From contig NZ_VLPK01000001.1 of the NCBI RefSeq assembly GCF_007558865.1, positions 1,364,001-1,428,000 of the forward strand: a DNA stretch of 64,000 nt, given 5' to 3'. Position 1 is the stretch's first letter; each line of letters starts with the position of its first letter. Position numbers and translations under genes: made by a program. Shown here in pieces: positions 32,418 through 41,196 of this stretch. The notes below the pieces were generated by a model. That model had not been told where the DNA came from and made no database searches. It worked only from the letters and a program-made list of their open reading frames with translations. Source of the stretch: Mucilaginibacter corticis. GTDB lineage: Bacteria > Bacteroidota > Bacteroidia > Sphingobacteriales > Sphingobacteriaceae.

Positions 32418-33428
32418 ATGAAAACACTTATTTGTAAAGAGCCTGGCAATTTAGTTTATTCGGATCTTGCTATTCCCGAACCCGCTAACGGCAATACACT
32501 TTTACGCGTACGCCGCATTGGCATTTGCGGTACAGACCTGCATGCTTTTGGCGGAACACAACCTTATTTCAACTATCCAAGGGTATTGGGCCATGAACTG
32601 GCTGCCGAAGTGGTAACGCCCGGCGGCGATTTTAAACCGGGCGATATTGTAACCCTTATCCCCTACCTTAATTGCCAAACCTGCCTGGCCTGCCGCACAG
32701 GCAAACCCAATTGCTGCGCAAATATAAAAGTATTGGGTGTACATACAGATGGCGGCATGGCTGAATATATTGAGGTACCCACCCGGTTATTATTGCCCGC
32801 ACAAGGTTTAAGTTTAGATGAACTGGCTTTGGTTGAGCCTTTGGCGATTGGTGCTCACGGCATCCGGCGGGCAGGTGTACAGAAAGACGAATTTGTTTTG
32901 GTGGTTGGCGCCGGGCCGATAGGCTTAGGTGCCATGGAGTTTGCCCGCATTGCCGGCGGTAAAGTAATTGCACTGGATATTAACGATCAGCGCTTAAACT
33001 TTTGTAAACAAAAATTAAAGGTAGACCATACCATCAACGCCATTACAGATGATGTTGTGGCCCGCCTGCAGGAAATTACCGGCGGCGATATGCCTACAGT
33101 TATCATAGATGCCACCGGCAGTCAAAAGGCTATCAATAATGCTTTTCAATACATGGCCCATGGGGCAAGATTTGTTTTGATAGGCCTGCAAAAAGGCGAC
33201 ATTAGTTTCAGCCACCCCGAGTTTCATAAACGCGAGGCTACCTTAATGAGCAGCCGCAACGCCACCCACGAGGATTTTGACCATGTATTATCGTCAATGA
33301 AAAATAACTTGGTTGACCCGGCAAATTATATAACCCACCGGGTTAAGTTTGACGAAGTTGCCCATGATTTTCCTACATGGTCAGACCCCGTTAACGGCGT
33401 TATCAAAGTGATGGTAGAGGTAAGTTAA
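32418..33428 (+). CDS. Zinc-dependent alcohol dehydrogenase, polyol/aldonate type
   Basis: A 336-residue medium-chain dehydrogenase. Catalytic zinc ligands are visible as GICGTDLHAFGG (Cys) and GHELAAEV (His, Glu); structural zinc cysteines as NCQTCLACRTGKPNCC. The NAD-binding loop is VVGAGPIGLGAMEFA. The pattern is close to sorbitol/L-idonate/L-gulonate dehydrogenases. The ATG at 32418 is preferred to a TTG seven codons upstream. It stands alone, converging with the nuclease gene. Confidence 0.9.
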   Translation: MKTLICKEPGNLVYSDLAIPEPANGNTLLRVRRIGICGTDLHAFGGTQPYFNYPRVLGHELAAEVVTPGGDFKPGDIVTLIPYLNCQTCLACRTGKPNCCANIKVLGVHTDGGMAEYIEVPTRLLLPAQGLSLDELALVEPLAIGAHGIRRAGVQKDEFVLVVGAGPIGLGAMEFARIAGGKVIALDINDQRLNFCKQKLKVDHTINAITDDVVARLQEITGGDMPTVIIDATGSQKAINNAFQYMAHGARFVLIGLQKGDISFSHPEFHKREATLMSSRNATHEDFDHVLSSMKNNLVDPANYITHRVKFDEVAHDFPTWSDPVNGVIKVMVEVS

Positions 33429-33438
33429 CAGGCCCCTG

Positions 33439-34251
33439 TTAGCTGCCAAAATATCTTTGCAAAACATCTGCTAGCCTTACTGCCGCGTAAGACAATTGTT
33501 GTTTTGCCACCGGCACATTTCCGTCCAGGTATTTCAATGTCAGCGCCGTAGTTCCTTTTTTCTTTGGATGGCAGGCATATACGGCCGGCAGATAACTGCG
33601 CGACTGCTGCATCCAGTTTGTGGCGTTACCTTGTTTTACCGTAGTCAATTGCGCAGCGGTAAGGCCCTTGCAATAGGTTAGCAATACTTGTTGGTTAATG
33701 TGGCCTTCGTCAATCAAAACATCATCCCAAACATGGTGTAAGGTATTACCAGTCATATTATACTTTGGCGTACTAACCAATTCGGCATTACCGCCTATGT
33801 CAGATCCATAACCGCAATGCAGGGGTTGTGTTATATCGCCCATCAAGTGAAACAGTATTCGCAGGTTTTGTTTCAGGCTGTCGGCACTTAATTTTTTCTT
33901 TTGATTAAAGGCATCCATTACCCGCTGAAGATTATACACCACATCATTATGATTAGCCACCTGCGGGTAAGTTTGGTTGGCTTCCATGTTTATGAAATGC
34001 CAATTCTTCATGTATTTGTATTTGTAAATATTATTGATCCTGACAGAATCCATCCACACTGCGGCCAGATCAGAATTGTACTTTGCCCCCAGCGCGTTTA
34101 ATACTTTTTGTTTGGCGGCAGGTGTGATCAATGACAGCGCAGTTTCAACAATTAACCTGTGCCCCTGGGCACCCCATGCGTACGACCGGCGGGGCAAACC
34201 AGCTAAGGTGATTAACAAAAAAAGGCAGGCAATCAGTTTCAAAGGGTTCAT
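33439..34251 (-). CDS. S1/P1-type nuclease, secreted
   Basis: A 270-residue exported zinc nuclease for single-stranded nucleic acids. The signal peptide ends at SYA-W, and the mature protein starts with Trp (WGAQGHRLI), which with the following His is a zinc ligand in this family. Further ligands are seen in WMDSVR, NWHFINME, HLMGDITQPLHCG and LHHVWDD. Length is usual. It is monocistronic, with a gene-free 264 bp upstream. Confidence 0.93.
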   Translation of the reverse strand: MNPLKLIACLFLLITLAGLPRRSYAWGAQGHRLIVETALSLITPAAKQKVLNALGAKYNSDLAAVWMDSVRINNIYKYKYMKNWHFINMEANQTYPQVANHNDVVYNLQRVMDAFNQKKKLSADSLKQNLRILFHLMGDITQPLHCGYGSDIGGNAELVSTPKYNMTGNTLHHVWDDVLIDEGHINQQVLLTYCKGLTAAQLTTVKQGNATNWMQQSRSYLPAVYACHPKKKGTTALTLKYLDGNVPVAKQQLSYAAVRLADVLQRYFGS

Positions 34252-34515
34252 AACAATGGTTTAGGTATGGTTAAAGTATTTACAATTTGGGCAAGGGTAG
34301 TGGCAAACATCTGTTTTAATATTTAAATAGATGCTAATCCCCGTAACTTTAATTGTAATAAATTATTGATTTTAAGCTGTTTAAATATAGAAAAAAATCA
34401 CTCTAAATTAATACTGAAAATATATCCTGAACTTTTTTAACAGATAGCTATTATTAAGCACAAAACATATTCTTCTTTGTATATATAATTCACAACATAT
34501 TTAAATCAAAATCTC

Positions 34516-34872
34516 ATGGAAATTATACGCAATGGTTCGCAACCATCAGGCAAAGGGCCGGCAGAATATTTTACAGGAACGGTACGGATAGATCCGCTTT
34601 TTAGCCCGCCCGATCCGGCCCGTGTGGCAATGGCGCTGGTTACATTTGAGCCCGGTGCCCGCACCGCCTGGCATACCCACCCATTAGGACAAACGCTGAT
34701 TGTTACCGCAGGCTCTGGCCAGGCACAACGCGAAGGAGGCCCAATAGAAGAAATTAAACAAGGCGATGTTGTTTGGTTTGCACCCGGCGAAAAGCATTGG
34801 CATGGCGCCGGCGCTACAACCGCCATGAGCCACATAGCTATCCAGGAAAAAACTAAACGGGTCGCCGGTTGA
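34516..34872 (+). CDS. Cupin domain protein with a 3' frameshift
   Basis: A 118-residue single cupin: [32 protein letters not shown] (motif 1, two His and a Gln) and [19 protein letters not shown] (motif 2). Proteins of this group normally end in a V-x-W-x-E-x-V-T-D-x-Q-Y tail. That tail is encoded here in the next frame, [14 protein letters not shown], ending at TAA 34910-34912. Deleting one A from the A6 run at 34847-34852 restores it ([12 protein letters not shown]). So either the assembly has a homopolymer error or the gene has lost its last 14 residues or so. Substrate unknown. Confidence 0.85.
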   Translation: MEIIRNGSQPSGKGPAEYFTGTVRIDPLFSPPDPARVAMALVTFEPGARTAWHTHPLGQTLIVTAGSGQAQREGGPIEEIKQGDVVWFAPGEKHWHGAGATTAMSHIAIQEKTKRVAG

Positions 34873-34902
34873 CTGGATGGAACAGGTAACTGATGATCAG
34901 TA

Positions 34903-37467
34903 TCATGGATAAACAGTAGAAAACCTACCCGACCTGCCGCTATCATCAAACAACGCGATCTTTACAGTACCCTTTGCCTGGATGCCGTTATTATACAATT
35001 TGCTTTTTGCAGTTGGGATACTTCCATCGGTAGTATAACGTATGGCCAACCCCGGTAATTGGGTATTAACTATTACCTGCCCGTCTTTAACTATCGCGCC
35101 CGCCAGCGGGATACGGTAGTTAAAGCCGCCGGCATAATAGGTTAACCTTGGCAGCTCTTGTTTACCAAGCACATTTACAAATTGCGACCAAGCTTCATTG
35201 TAAATACTTTTACTCTTCAGCGTATCTGTTTCTGTAGCCCATTCAGGGTTCTTTGCCCAGGCACGTTCTGCCAATGCGGTTAGCCTTGGTAAAAGCATGT
35301 ATTCCATTCGCTCCGGGCTTTGCAGGGTTTCTGCCCATAAAGCACCCTGTAACCCTACAATATTGCTTATGCCCTGCGGTGTCGGCCTTTCTTTAGTTGC
35401 AAATACTATTGCCGGGTTTAAAGTTTCGCCTAACCGGCCTTTTACCGTATTTTTAAAATAATCGTAAGGGATAAAGCTGAATGGCCGGTCAAGATCGGCA
35501 TAGCTGCCCCAATAATAACCGGGCTCGTCAAAGGCCTTGTTAACAGCCATATCAAAATACGTGTTGGTTACCGGCGATAAAATAACTTTATAGCCACGGT
35601 TAGCCAACTTATAAGCCAGATCTTCCGATCCCCAGCCCAACACATTGTTCCACACTTCAAGGTGGATATTTTTATCCGCTAAAGCGGGATTAATAACAGA
35701 TTGCCTGACGTTGTTTTGTATTACTTTTTCAGACCCGACTTCTTCCCATGCGGTAAGGTATAAATGATGCGCCTGCGTTATGTTATAGACTTTGGTATAG
35801 TAGTAACTCCACAGGTTATCCGTGTTTTTAATAGTGGTATCCGTACTCTTCAGCTTTAAATAAGCAGGCGATTTTTCCCATACCCCGGCAGGCACTTCGT
35901 CGCCGCCATAATGAATAGATTTAAGCGGGGCGTTTGCCTCGGTATACATCTTTTCAATTTCTGTGGTTACCGTTTCTATAAACTTATAGGTTGATGGTAA
36001 CGATACATCAATCACATTATCGTTATAGTCTTGTACGGAGCTGTATATGGAGCTGTCTCTCAGGTCGTGCAGCAGGTATTCCGCCGCCTTTTCTTTTTGA
36101 TTTTGCCCGATATAATATTGGTACCGTGCGTTCATTGCCACAATGGCTGCACGCGCGTGCCCCGGGCTTTCAATTTCAGGGATCACCGTAATATGTCTTT
36201 GGTTAGCGTACCTTAATATCGCTATAAAATCGGCTTTGGTATAATAGCCACTGCCGGAGGTATTGCTTGTAAACGGACCAGAACCCAATGCAGGCTGCAG
36301 GTTTTTGCTTTCATCAACCGCGTATGCCCGCTTTGCGCCTACGGCAGTAAGTTCGGGCAGCGCCGGGATCTCTAATCGCCAGCCTTCATCGTCAGTAAGA
36401 TGAAAATGCAATGTGTTTAATTTGTAAAGCGCCATTACGTCAAGCAGTTTCAGGATCTCCTTTTTGGGCTGGAAATTGCGGGCAACATCTATCATCACCG
36501 CCCGGTAAGCAAAGCGGGGTTTGTCTGTTACATTAACGCCATTTATCATTATACTTTTTTGCGGACGATGCCAGGCCTGCGCAGGCAGCAATGTTTTAAG
36601 CGATTGGATCCCATAAAAAATACCGGCACCGGATGAAGCTGCGATAGTTACTGCATCATTAGTTACCTGCAATTCATAAGCCTCTGGCGTCATTGGTTTG
36701 TTGACCAGTTTAATTTGTTTAGCCGCATTTTTTATCGCACCATTTTGAATCAATAGTTTAGCAAGTTCTGATCTGAATAACGCAGCTTCTGATCTGAATT
36801 GTGGATCGGCAACAATGCTTATTGTTGCATCCAGTTTGAATTTGGCCGCGGTAGCCTGGTAGCTATCCGGTGTAGGGAATATTTTGACCAGGCTATCCGC
36901 AGGGATATCGCGGATGATCTTGTTTTGTTCAAATAATAATTCGGGCGTGCTGGCTAACACTTTGTCGGCCGGGGTACGCATTAATTGTTTGGTTTGGGTT
37001 GATGGTATCAATACCGGCTCGTTTACTGCATAGGCCTGCGCCGGGGTTTTATCCCATACCAGGTAAAACCCTCTTGGTGCGTCAGAAACATTGATCAGCC
37101 AGCTATCGGCCACCAGTGCTATTTTCAGTGAGTCATTAACTTTTACCCCACCAAAATCTTTTTCAGTCGAAAGACAATACAAACCGCCATTCACATGAGT
37201 GACACTTACATTATCTGCCGGCGAAGCAGGCACAACAGGCTCGTCCGAATTAAAATAAAGTTTCCAGCCGCTTGCCGGTAATGAAAAACCTTGTTTGGTA
37301 ATTAAAGTAAGTTCGGCAAGCGCTTTTTCTTTATTGGTATAGTTGTTTTCTATTACTTCCCATTTTAACCTAAGCCCGTTAATAGTGGGATCTGCCACCT
37401 TTTTTTGAGCAAATACACTGTTAGTTGACAGGACAATAAACAATAAAACCGGCAATAAATACTTCAT
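34903..37467 (-). CDS. GH20 beta-N-acetylhexosaminidase, secreted
   Basis: An 854-residue chitobiase-like enzyme. Signal peptide 1-20 (VFA-Q). About 25-170 is a chitobiase N-terminal carbohydrate-binding domain, about 190-315 the GH20b domain (YELQVTNDAVTIAASSGAGIFYG), about 320-760 the catalytic barrel with FHLTDDEGWRLEIP and the Asp523-Glu524 pair in HYGGDEVP (substrate-assisted catalysis), and about 780-854 a beta-rich C-terminal domain (IRYTTDGSIPT). It releases terminal GlcNAc or GalNAc. It follows nagB on the same strand, separated by a 22-bp-stem hairpin, and belongs to the SusCD locus. Its 3' end runs into the frameshifted cupin tail. Confidence 0.94.
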   Translation of the reverse strand: MKYLLPVLLFIVLSTNSVFAQKKVADPTINGLRLKWEVIENNYTNKEKALAELTLITKQGFSLPASGWKLYFNSDEPVVPASPADNVSVTHVNGGLYCLSTEKDFGGVKVNDSLKIALVADSWLINVSDAPRGFYLVWDKTPAQAYAVNEPVLIPSTQTKQLMRTPADKVLASTPELLFEQNKIIRDIPADSLVKIFPTPDSYQATAAKFKLDATISIVADPQFRSEAALFRSELAKLLIQNGAIKNAAKQIKLVNKPMTPEAYELQVTNDAVTIAASSGAGIFYGIQSLKTLLPAQAWHRPQKSIMINGVNVTDKPRFAYRAVMIDVARNFQPKKEILKLLDVMALYKLNTLHFHLTDDEGWRLEIPALPELTAVGAKRAYAVDESKNLQPALGSGPFTSNTSGSGYYTKADFIAILRYANQRHITVIPEIESPGHARAAIVAMNARYQYYIGQNQKEKAAEYLLHDLRDSSIYSSVQDYNDNVIDVSLPSTYKFIETVTTEIEKMYTEANAPLKSIHYGGDEVPAGVWEKSPAYLKLKSTDTTIKNTDNLWSYYYTKVYNITQAHHLYLTAWEEVGSEKVIQNNVRQSVINPALADKNIHLEVWNNVLGWGSEDLAYKLANRGYKVILSPVTNTYFDMAVNKAFDEPGYYWGSYADLDRPFSFIPYDYFKNTVKGRLGETLNPAIVFATKERPTPQGISNIVGLQGALWAETLQSPERMEYMLLPRLTALAERAWAKNPEWATETDTLKSKSIYNEAWSQFVNVLGKQELPRLTYYAGGFNYRIPLAGAIVKDGQVIVNTQLPGLAIRYTTDGSIPTAKSKLYNNGIQAKGTVKIALFDDSGRSGRFSTVYP

Positions 37468-37495
37468 GGATCTGGTATTTCAAGGAAAGTTAAAA

Positions 37496-37544
37496 AATTA
37501 ATTGACCAACACCGCCATTTTATGGCGGTGTTGGTCAATTAATT
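37496..37544 (-). terminator. Perfect 22-bp hairpin between nagB and the GH20 gene
   Basis: Positions 37496-37517 and 37523-37544 are perfect reverse complements around a 5-base loop; the GC core is GACCAACACCGCCA. On the minus strand the stem is followed by a run of six T, so it reads as an intrinsic terminator or attenuator after nagB. It lies 28 bp before the GH20 start codon. Confidence 0.8.
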
Positions 37545-37553
37545 GCAAAAATG

Positions 37554-39473
37554 TTAAAACTTGTAGCGCACAAAGGCTTCCATCGCTTCATATTCGGCAA
37601 GGCCCAATTTGTCGTAGCAGAGGGCTGTTTCGCGGTTACGGTCTTCGGCACGCACCCAAAACTCGCGCGCGTCTTCGCCCGGAAAAACCGGCGTATCTTT
37701 TTGCGACTGATGTTTAAATATAGCGTTACGTTTGCGGATAACCTCATAAGGCGATAGAGGCACCGCCATTTCTATTTCATAAGTAGCAAACTCATGCCAT
37801 GCACCGCGGTACATCCATAACCAGCAATCTTTCACCCAATCTTCGGTTGCTTTAAGGCGGTTCAACGCGGCAAGGATAATATTAAAACAAACCACATGTG
37901 TGCCATGCGGGTCGGCAAAATCACCGGCGGCAAATACCTGCTGCGGCTTAACTTTTTGTAACAGATCGACGGTCAGCTTTATATCTTCTTCGCTTACCGT
38001 ATTTTTCTTGGTTTTGCCGGTTTCATAAAAAGGCAGCGCCATAAAATGGATATTCTCATCTTTTAATCCGGCGTAGCGCGCGCCCGAAATAGCTTCTGTC
38101 TTGCGGATAAAACCTTTTACATCGCGCACCTCAGGTGTATCGATCTGGTTGGGTTGTTTGGTGGCAAAAAACCGGCGCATATCGCCATAGATAGATTTCA
38201 GCTTGCTGTTATCGTCGCCGATGCTTTTGTTAAAATCGATGGCGAATTCCATGTAGCGCAATACGTCATCGTCCCAAACGGCAGTATTGCCTGATGTCTG
38301 GTAGGCTACATGCACATCATGTCCCTGGTCAACCAAGCGGATGAATGTGCCACCCATAGATATTACATCATCATCAGGGTGCGGTGAAAAGATAATCACT
38401 TTTTTAACCGCGGGCTCGGCGCGTTCAGGGCGCTGCGAATCATCAGCGCCCGGCTTACCACCCGGCCATCCGGTTATAGTGTGCTGCGCCTGGTTAAAAA
38501 TATCGATGTTAATATTATAAGCCGGCCCCTGTTCGACCGCCAGCTGTGCCATACCGTGGTTGTTGTAATCATCTTCGGTTAGCTTTAATATGGGCTTGTT
38601 CACGGTTTCGGCCAGCCAGATAACGGCTTTCTTTTTTAAGATGTTGGTCCACTCGCAATCTTTAACAAGCCATGGGATATCAAAACGGGTAAGCGCTGAT
38701 GCTGCACCTTCGTCTAACATAAACTCTACATGGTCTGACAGTTGCAGGTAAGTGGCCGGTACATCACCTGAGATCTCCCCTTCAACCGCTTTCTTAATAA
38801 TAGCGGCCTTCTTTTCATTCCAGGCCATGAGGATGATCTCGCGGGCCTTAAAGATGGTGCCTATACCCATGGTGATGGCTTTTACCGGCACATTTTCTTT
38901 ACCGCCAAAATCTCGCGCGGCATCACTGCGGGTAAGGTCGTCAAGCGTTACTATACGGGTGCCTGAGTTTGGTGCTGATCCGGGCTCATTAAAGCCGATG
39001 TGCCCGGTACGGCCAATACCCAATATTTGCAGGTCAAGGCCGCCAAGGCTGGTTATTTTATGTTCGTACTCCAGGCAAAACTGTACAACTTCGGCCTGGC
39101 TTAAAGTCCCGTCGGGTATATGGATATTCTTTTTGTCAATGTCAATGTGGTTGAACAAATTCTCGTTCATGAAGGTAACGTAGCTTTGCGCCGCGGTTGG
39201 CTGCATAGGGTAGTATTCGTCCAGGTTAAAGGTGACTACATTTTTAAAGCTTAAACCTTCTTCCTTGTGCATGCGCACTAACTCGGCATACACCCCTATT
39301 GGTGTTACGCCGGTAGCCAAGCCCAATATGGCCTGCTCATTTTTTGTTTGTTTGTCGGTAATAAGTTTAGCTATCCGTTTGGCTACGTTTATAGCAGCTA
39401 TTTGCTGATTGGGGTATACCGTAACAGGTAGTTTTTCAAAACGGGTTTCTTCTAAAAGATTTAATCGGGCCAT
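37554..39473 (-). CDS. nagB: Glucosamine-6-phosphate deaminase fused to a LmbE/PIG-L domain
   Basis: A 639-residue cytoplasmic protein. The first 260 residues are NagB: LGLATGVTPIGVYAELVRMH, VVTFNLDEYYPM, GIGRTGHIGFNEPGSAPNSGTRIVTL and the C-terminal active-site part. It converts GlcN-6-P to fructose-6-P and ammonia. From about 355 a LmbE/PIG-L de-N-acetylase-like domain follows with the zinc motif FSPHPDDDVISMGG and AGDFADPHGTHV. This two-domain form is known in Bacteroidota; the second domain could deacetylate an amino sugar derivative, which is inference. Start is ATG 39473; a TTG lies five codons upstream. It sits between the SusD gene and GH20. Confidence 0.93.
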   Translation of the reverse strand: MARLNLLEETRFEKLPVTVYPNQQIAAINVAKRIAKLITDKQTKNEQAILGLATGVTPIGVYAELVRMHKEEGLSFKNVVTFNLDEYYPMQPTAAQSYVTFMNENLFNHIDIDKKNIHIPDGTLSQAEVVQFCLEYEHKITSLGGLDLQILGIGRTGHIGFNEPGSAPNSGTRIVTLDDLTRSDAARDFGGKENVPVKAITMGIGTIFKAREIILMAWNEKKAAIIKKAVEGEISGDVPATYLQLSDHVEFMLDEGAASALTRFDIPWLVKDCEWTNILKKKAVIWLAETVNKPILKLTEDDYNNHGMAQLAVEQGPAYNINIDIFNQAQHTITGWPGGKPGADDSQRPERAEPAVKKVIIFSPHPDDDVISMGGTFIRLVDQGHDVHVAYQTSGNTAVWDDDVLRYMEFAIDFNKSIGDDNSKLKSIYGDMRRFFATKQPNQIDTPEVRDVKGFIRKTEAISGARYAGLKDENIHFMALPFYETGKTKKNTVSEEDIKLTVDLLQKVKPQQVFAAGDFADPHGTHVVCFNIILAALNRLKATEDWVKDCWLWMYRGAWHEFATYEIEMAVPLSPYEVIRKRNAIFKHQSQKDTPVFPGEDAREFWVRAEDRNRETALCYDKLGLAEYEAMEAFVRYKF

Positions 39474-39515
39474 AATTATTTCAGGCAAATAAATTTATTT
39501 GTTAGCAAAAACGTA

Positions 39516-39544
39516 AAAAAAATCCCCGCCGTAAACAGCGGGGA
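39516..39544 (-). terminator. Intrinsic terminator after susD
   Basis: On the minus strand TCCCCGC pairs with GCGGGGA (39538-39544 with 39523-39529) around an 8-base loop, followed by a run of seven or more T (39516-39522 complement). It lies 15 bp past the SusD stop and separates susCD from nagB. Confidence 0.85.
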
Positions 39545-39559
39545 CCCATCAATCAAACA

Positions 39560-41170
39560 CTATTTGGAATCCCACCAAACACGTGACGTTAGCACGTCGC
39601 CACCTTCTATCGAGTTGTGCGCCGCGTTATAATTTGCAGTATTTGATCCTGCCTCTGTAACCGGGTAAGGGAAACGGCGCGGAATTGTACCACCGGTATT
39701 ATTTCCCGGATAATTAACAGGTGTTAAAACCGGGAAACCTGATCTGCGCCAGTTTGACCAGTTTTCGTAAAAATCAAGCATGGTATTAGTTAGCGCCCAA
39801 TATTGCGTATTGATCATTTCTAAACCATTAGCCGATACGTAAGGATGAGCAGTCATATAGGCTTCAGCATCCGTAGAAGAAACGGCTGCAGCGGGATCAT
39901 ATTCGCTTAGGTAAGTCATGGCATTAACTACGCCATCATGATAATGCTGGGCAGCATTGCCACCCAGGCCGAAACGCTCGGCGGCATCAGCCCATAAAAG
40001 CTCTGATTCTGCATAAGTTAAAACAAATGTAGGGCCGTTTCTTTTTATTAATGCAGGAGCGGGTGAAGAGTAATCAGTAAATTTTGTAAAACTTGGATCC
40101 TGGCGAACATCCTGCGCAGCCACACCACTTAGGTCTTTACCGTTAGGCATACCTTTTTGCGCCGCAGCACTTGAGTTAGCAGCTGTATTTTGAGTTTTGG
40201 TAGCGTCATCAACATATAAATTGGTTACAGCTATTTTTGACAAACGCGGATCATTGTTATTTTTCAGGAAATCAATAAACGTTTTTGACCAGCGGGTATA
40301 ATAGTTTTCCTGTCCCCCATCACCTAATAAGATCTGACTGTTACGGTTAACCGTAGTACGGCCACCACCTGCATCGCCAAAAAAAGCAGCATCGTCAGCA
40401 TTGCTGGCCATAGTATTACCAATTGCTTTTTGAACATATGTTTTTGCTGTTGCTGGGTCAACTTTGCTTAAACGCATAGCAATACGCAACAACAAAGTAT
40501 TACCAAATTTTTTCCATGACGGAATATCACCTTTGTAGTATTTATCGCCTGTAGGCTTATCAGCCGCAGGGTCTAATTGCGTAGTAGCATCAGATACTTC
40601 TTTCAACAGGTCGGTATAAATAGCCTGTTGTTTATCATAAACCGGGAAATAAGTTTTGTCATAATAACCCAGGCCGGCCTGCGAATACGGAACATCCCCG
40701 TAAAGGTCAGTAATACGCTCAAAAATAAGCGCTTTCATGATCCGGGCTATCTGGTGAAGGTTTTTATACTGTGCTTTACCGTCTGTTGATTGTACTACAT
40801 CAACTATAGGCTTAACCTGTTCTGCATAAGCGCCATCGCCACCGGTTGGCGGGCCGCCCGCAAAACCCCAGTAAGCAGCGGTATAACCCGCGTTCAGAAT
40901 ATATTTATCGCCGGCCCAATAGCTTATAACGGTTGAAAAGCCCTGCATCATAGTAGAACAATAAATTAGATTGGCACGCCATGTGTCATAGCTAAAATCA
41001 GCGCTTCCGGAATAACCTAACTGTGCGGCTGTTAACAAGTAATTAGGGTCAAAAGTAGATTGATTATATGTAGAGGGATTGGTATTAATTTTTTGAAAAT
41101 CTTTTCTACACCCCGTAGTAAATAGTACACCCGCCAAAGCAAGTGATGTATATTTTAATATCTTTTTCAT
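39560..41170 (-). CDS. SusD/RagB-family outer-membrane lipoprotein
   Basis: A 536-residue surface glycan-binding lipoprotein. The signal peptide ends in lipobox TTGC (Cys21), followed by RKDFQKINTNPS. The helical SusD_2-type fold is suggested by FDPNYLLTAAQLGYSG, MKALIFERITDLYGDVPYSQAG, the WKKFGNTLLLRIAMRLSKVDP segment and ESELLWADAAERFG. With the SusC gene 26 bp upstream it forms the SusCD importer lid. Its ligand is probably a HexNAc-containing oligosaccharide, judged by the nagB and GH20 neighbours. Confidence 0.93.
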   Translation of the reverse strand: MKKILKYTSLALAGVLFTTGCRKDFQKINTNPSTYNQSTFDPNYLLTAAQLGYSGSADFSYDTWRANLIYCSTMMQGFSTVISYWAGDKYILNAGYTAAYWGFAGGPPTGGDGAYAEQVKPIVDVVQSTDGKAQYKNLHQIARIMKALIFERITDLYGDVPYSQAGLGYYDKTYFPVYDKQQAIYTDLLKEVSDATTQLDPAADKPTGDKYYKGDIPSWKKFGNTLLLRIAMRLSKVDPATAKTYVQKAIGNTMASNADDAAFFGDAGGGRTTVNRNSQILLGDGGQENYYTRWSKTFIDFLKNNNDPRLSKIAVTNLYVDDATKTQNTAANSSAAAQKGMPNGKDLSGVAAQDVRQDPSFTKFTDYSSPAPALIKRNGPTFVLTYAESELLWADAAERFGLGGNAAQHYHDGVVNAMTYLSEYDPAAAVSSTDAEAYMTAHPYVSANGLEMINTQYWALTNTMLDFYENWSNWRRSGFPVLTPVNYPGNNTGGTIPRRFPYPVTEAGSNTANYNAAHNSIEGGDVLTSRVWWDSK

Positions 41171-41196
41171 CTTAATAAGATTAGTAGTAGTTAATA

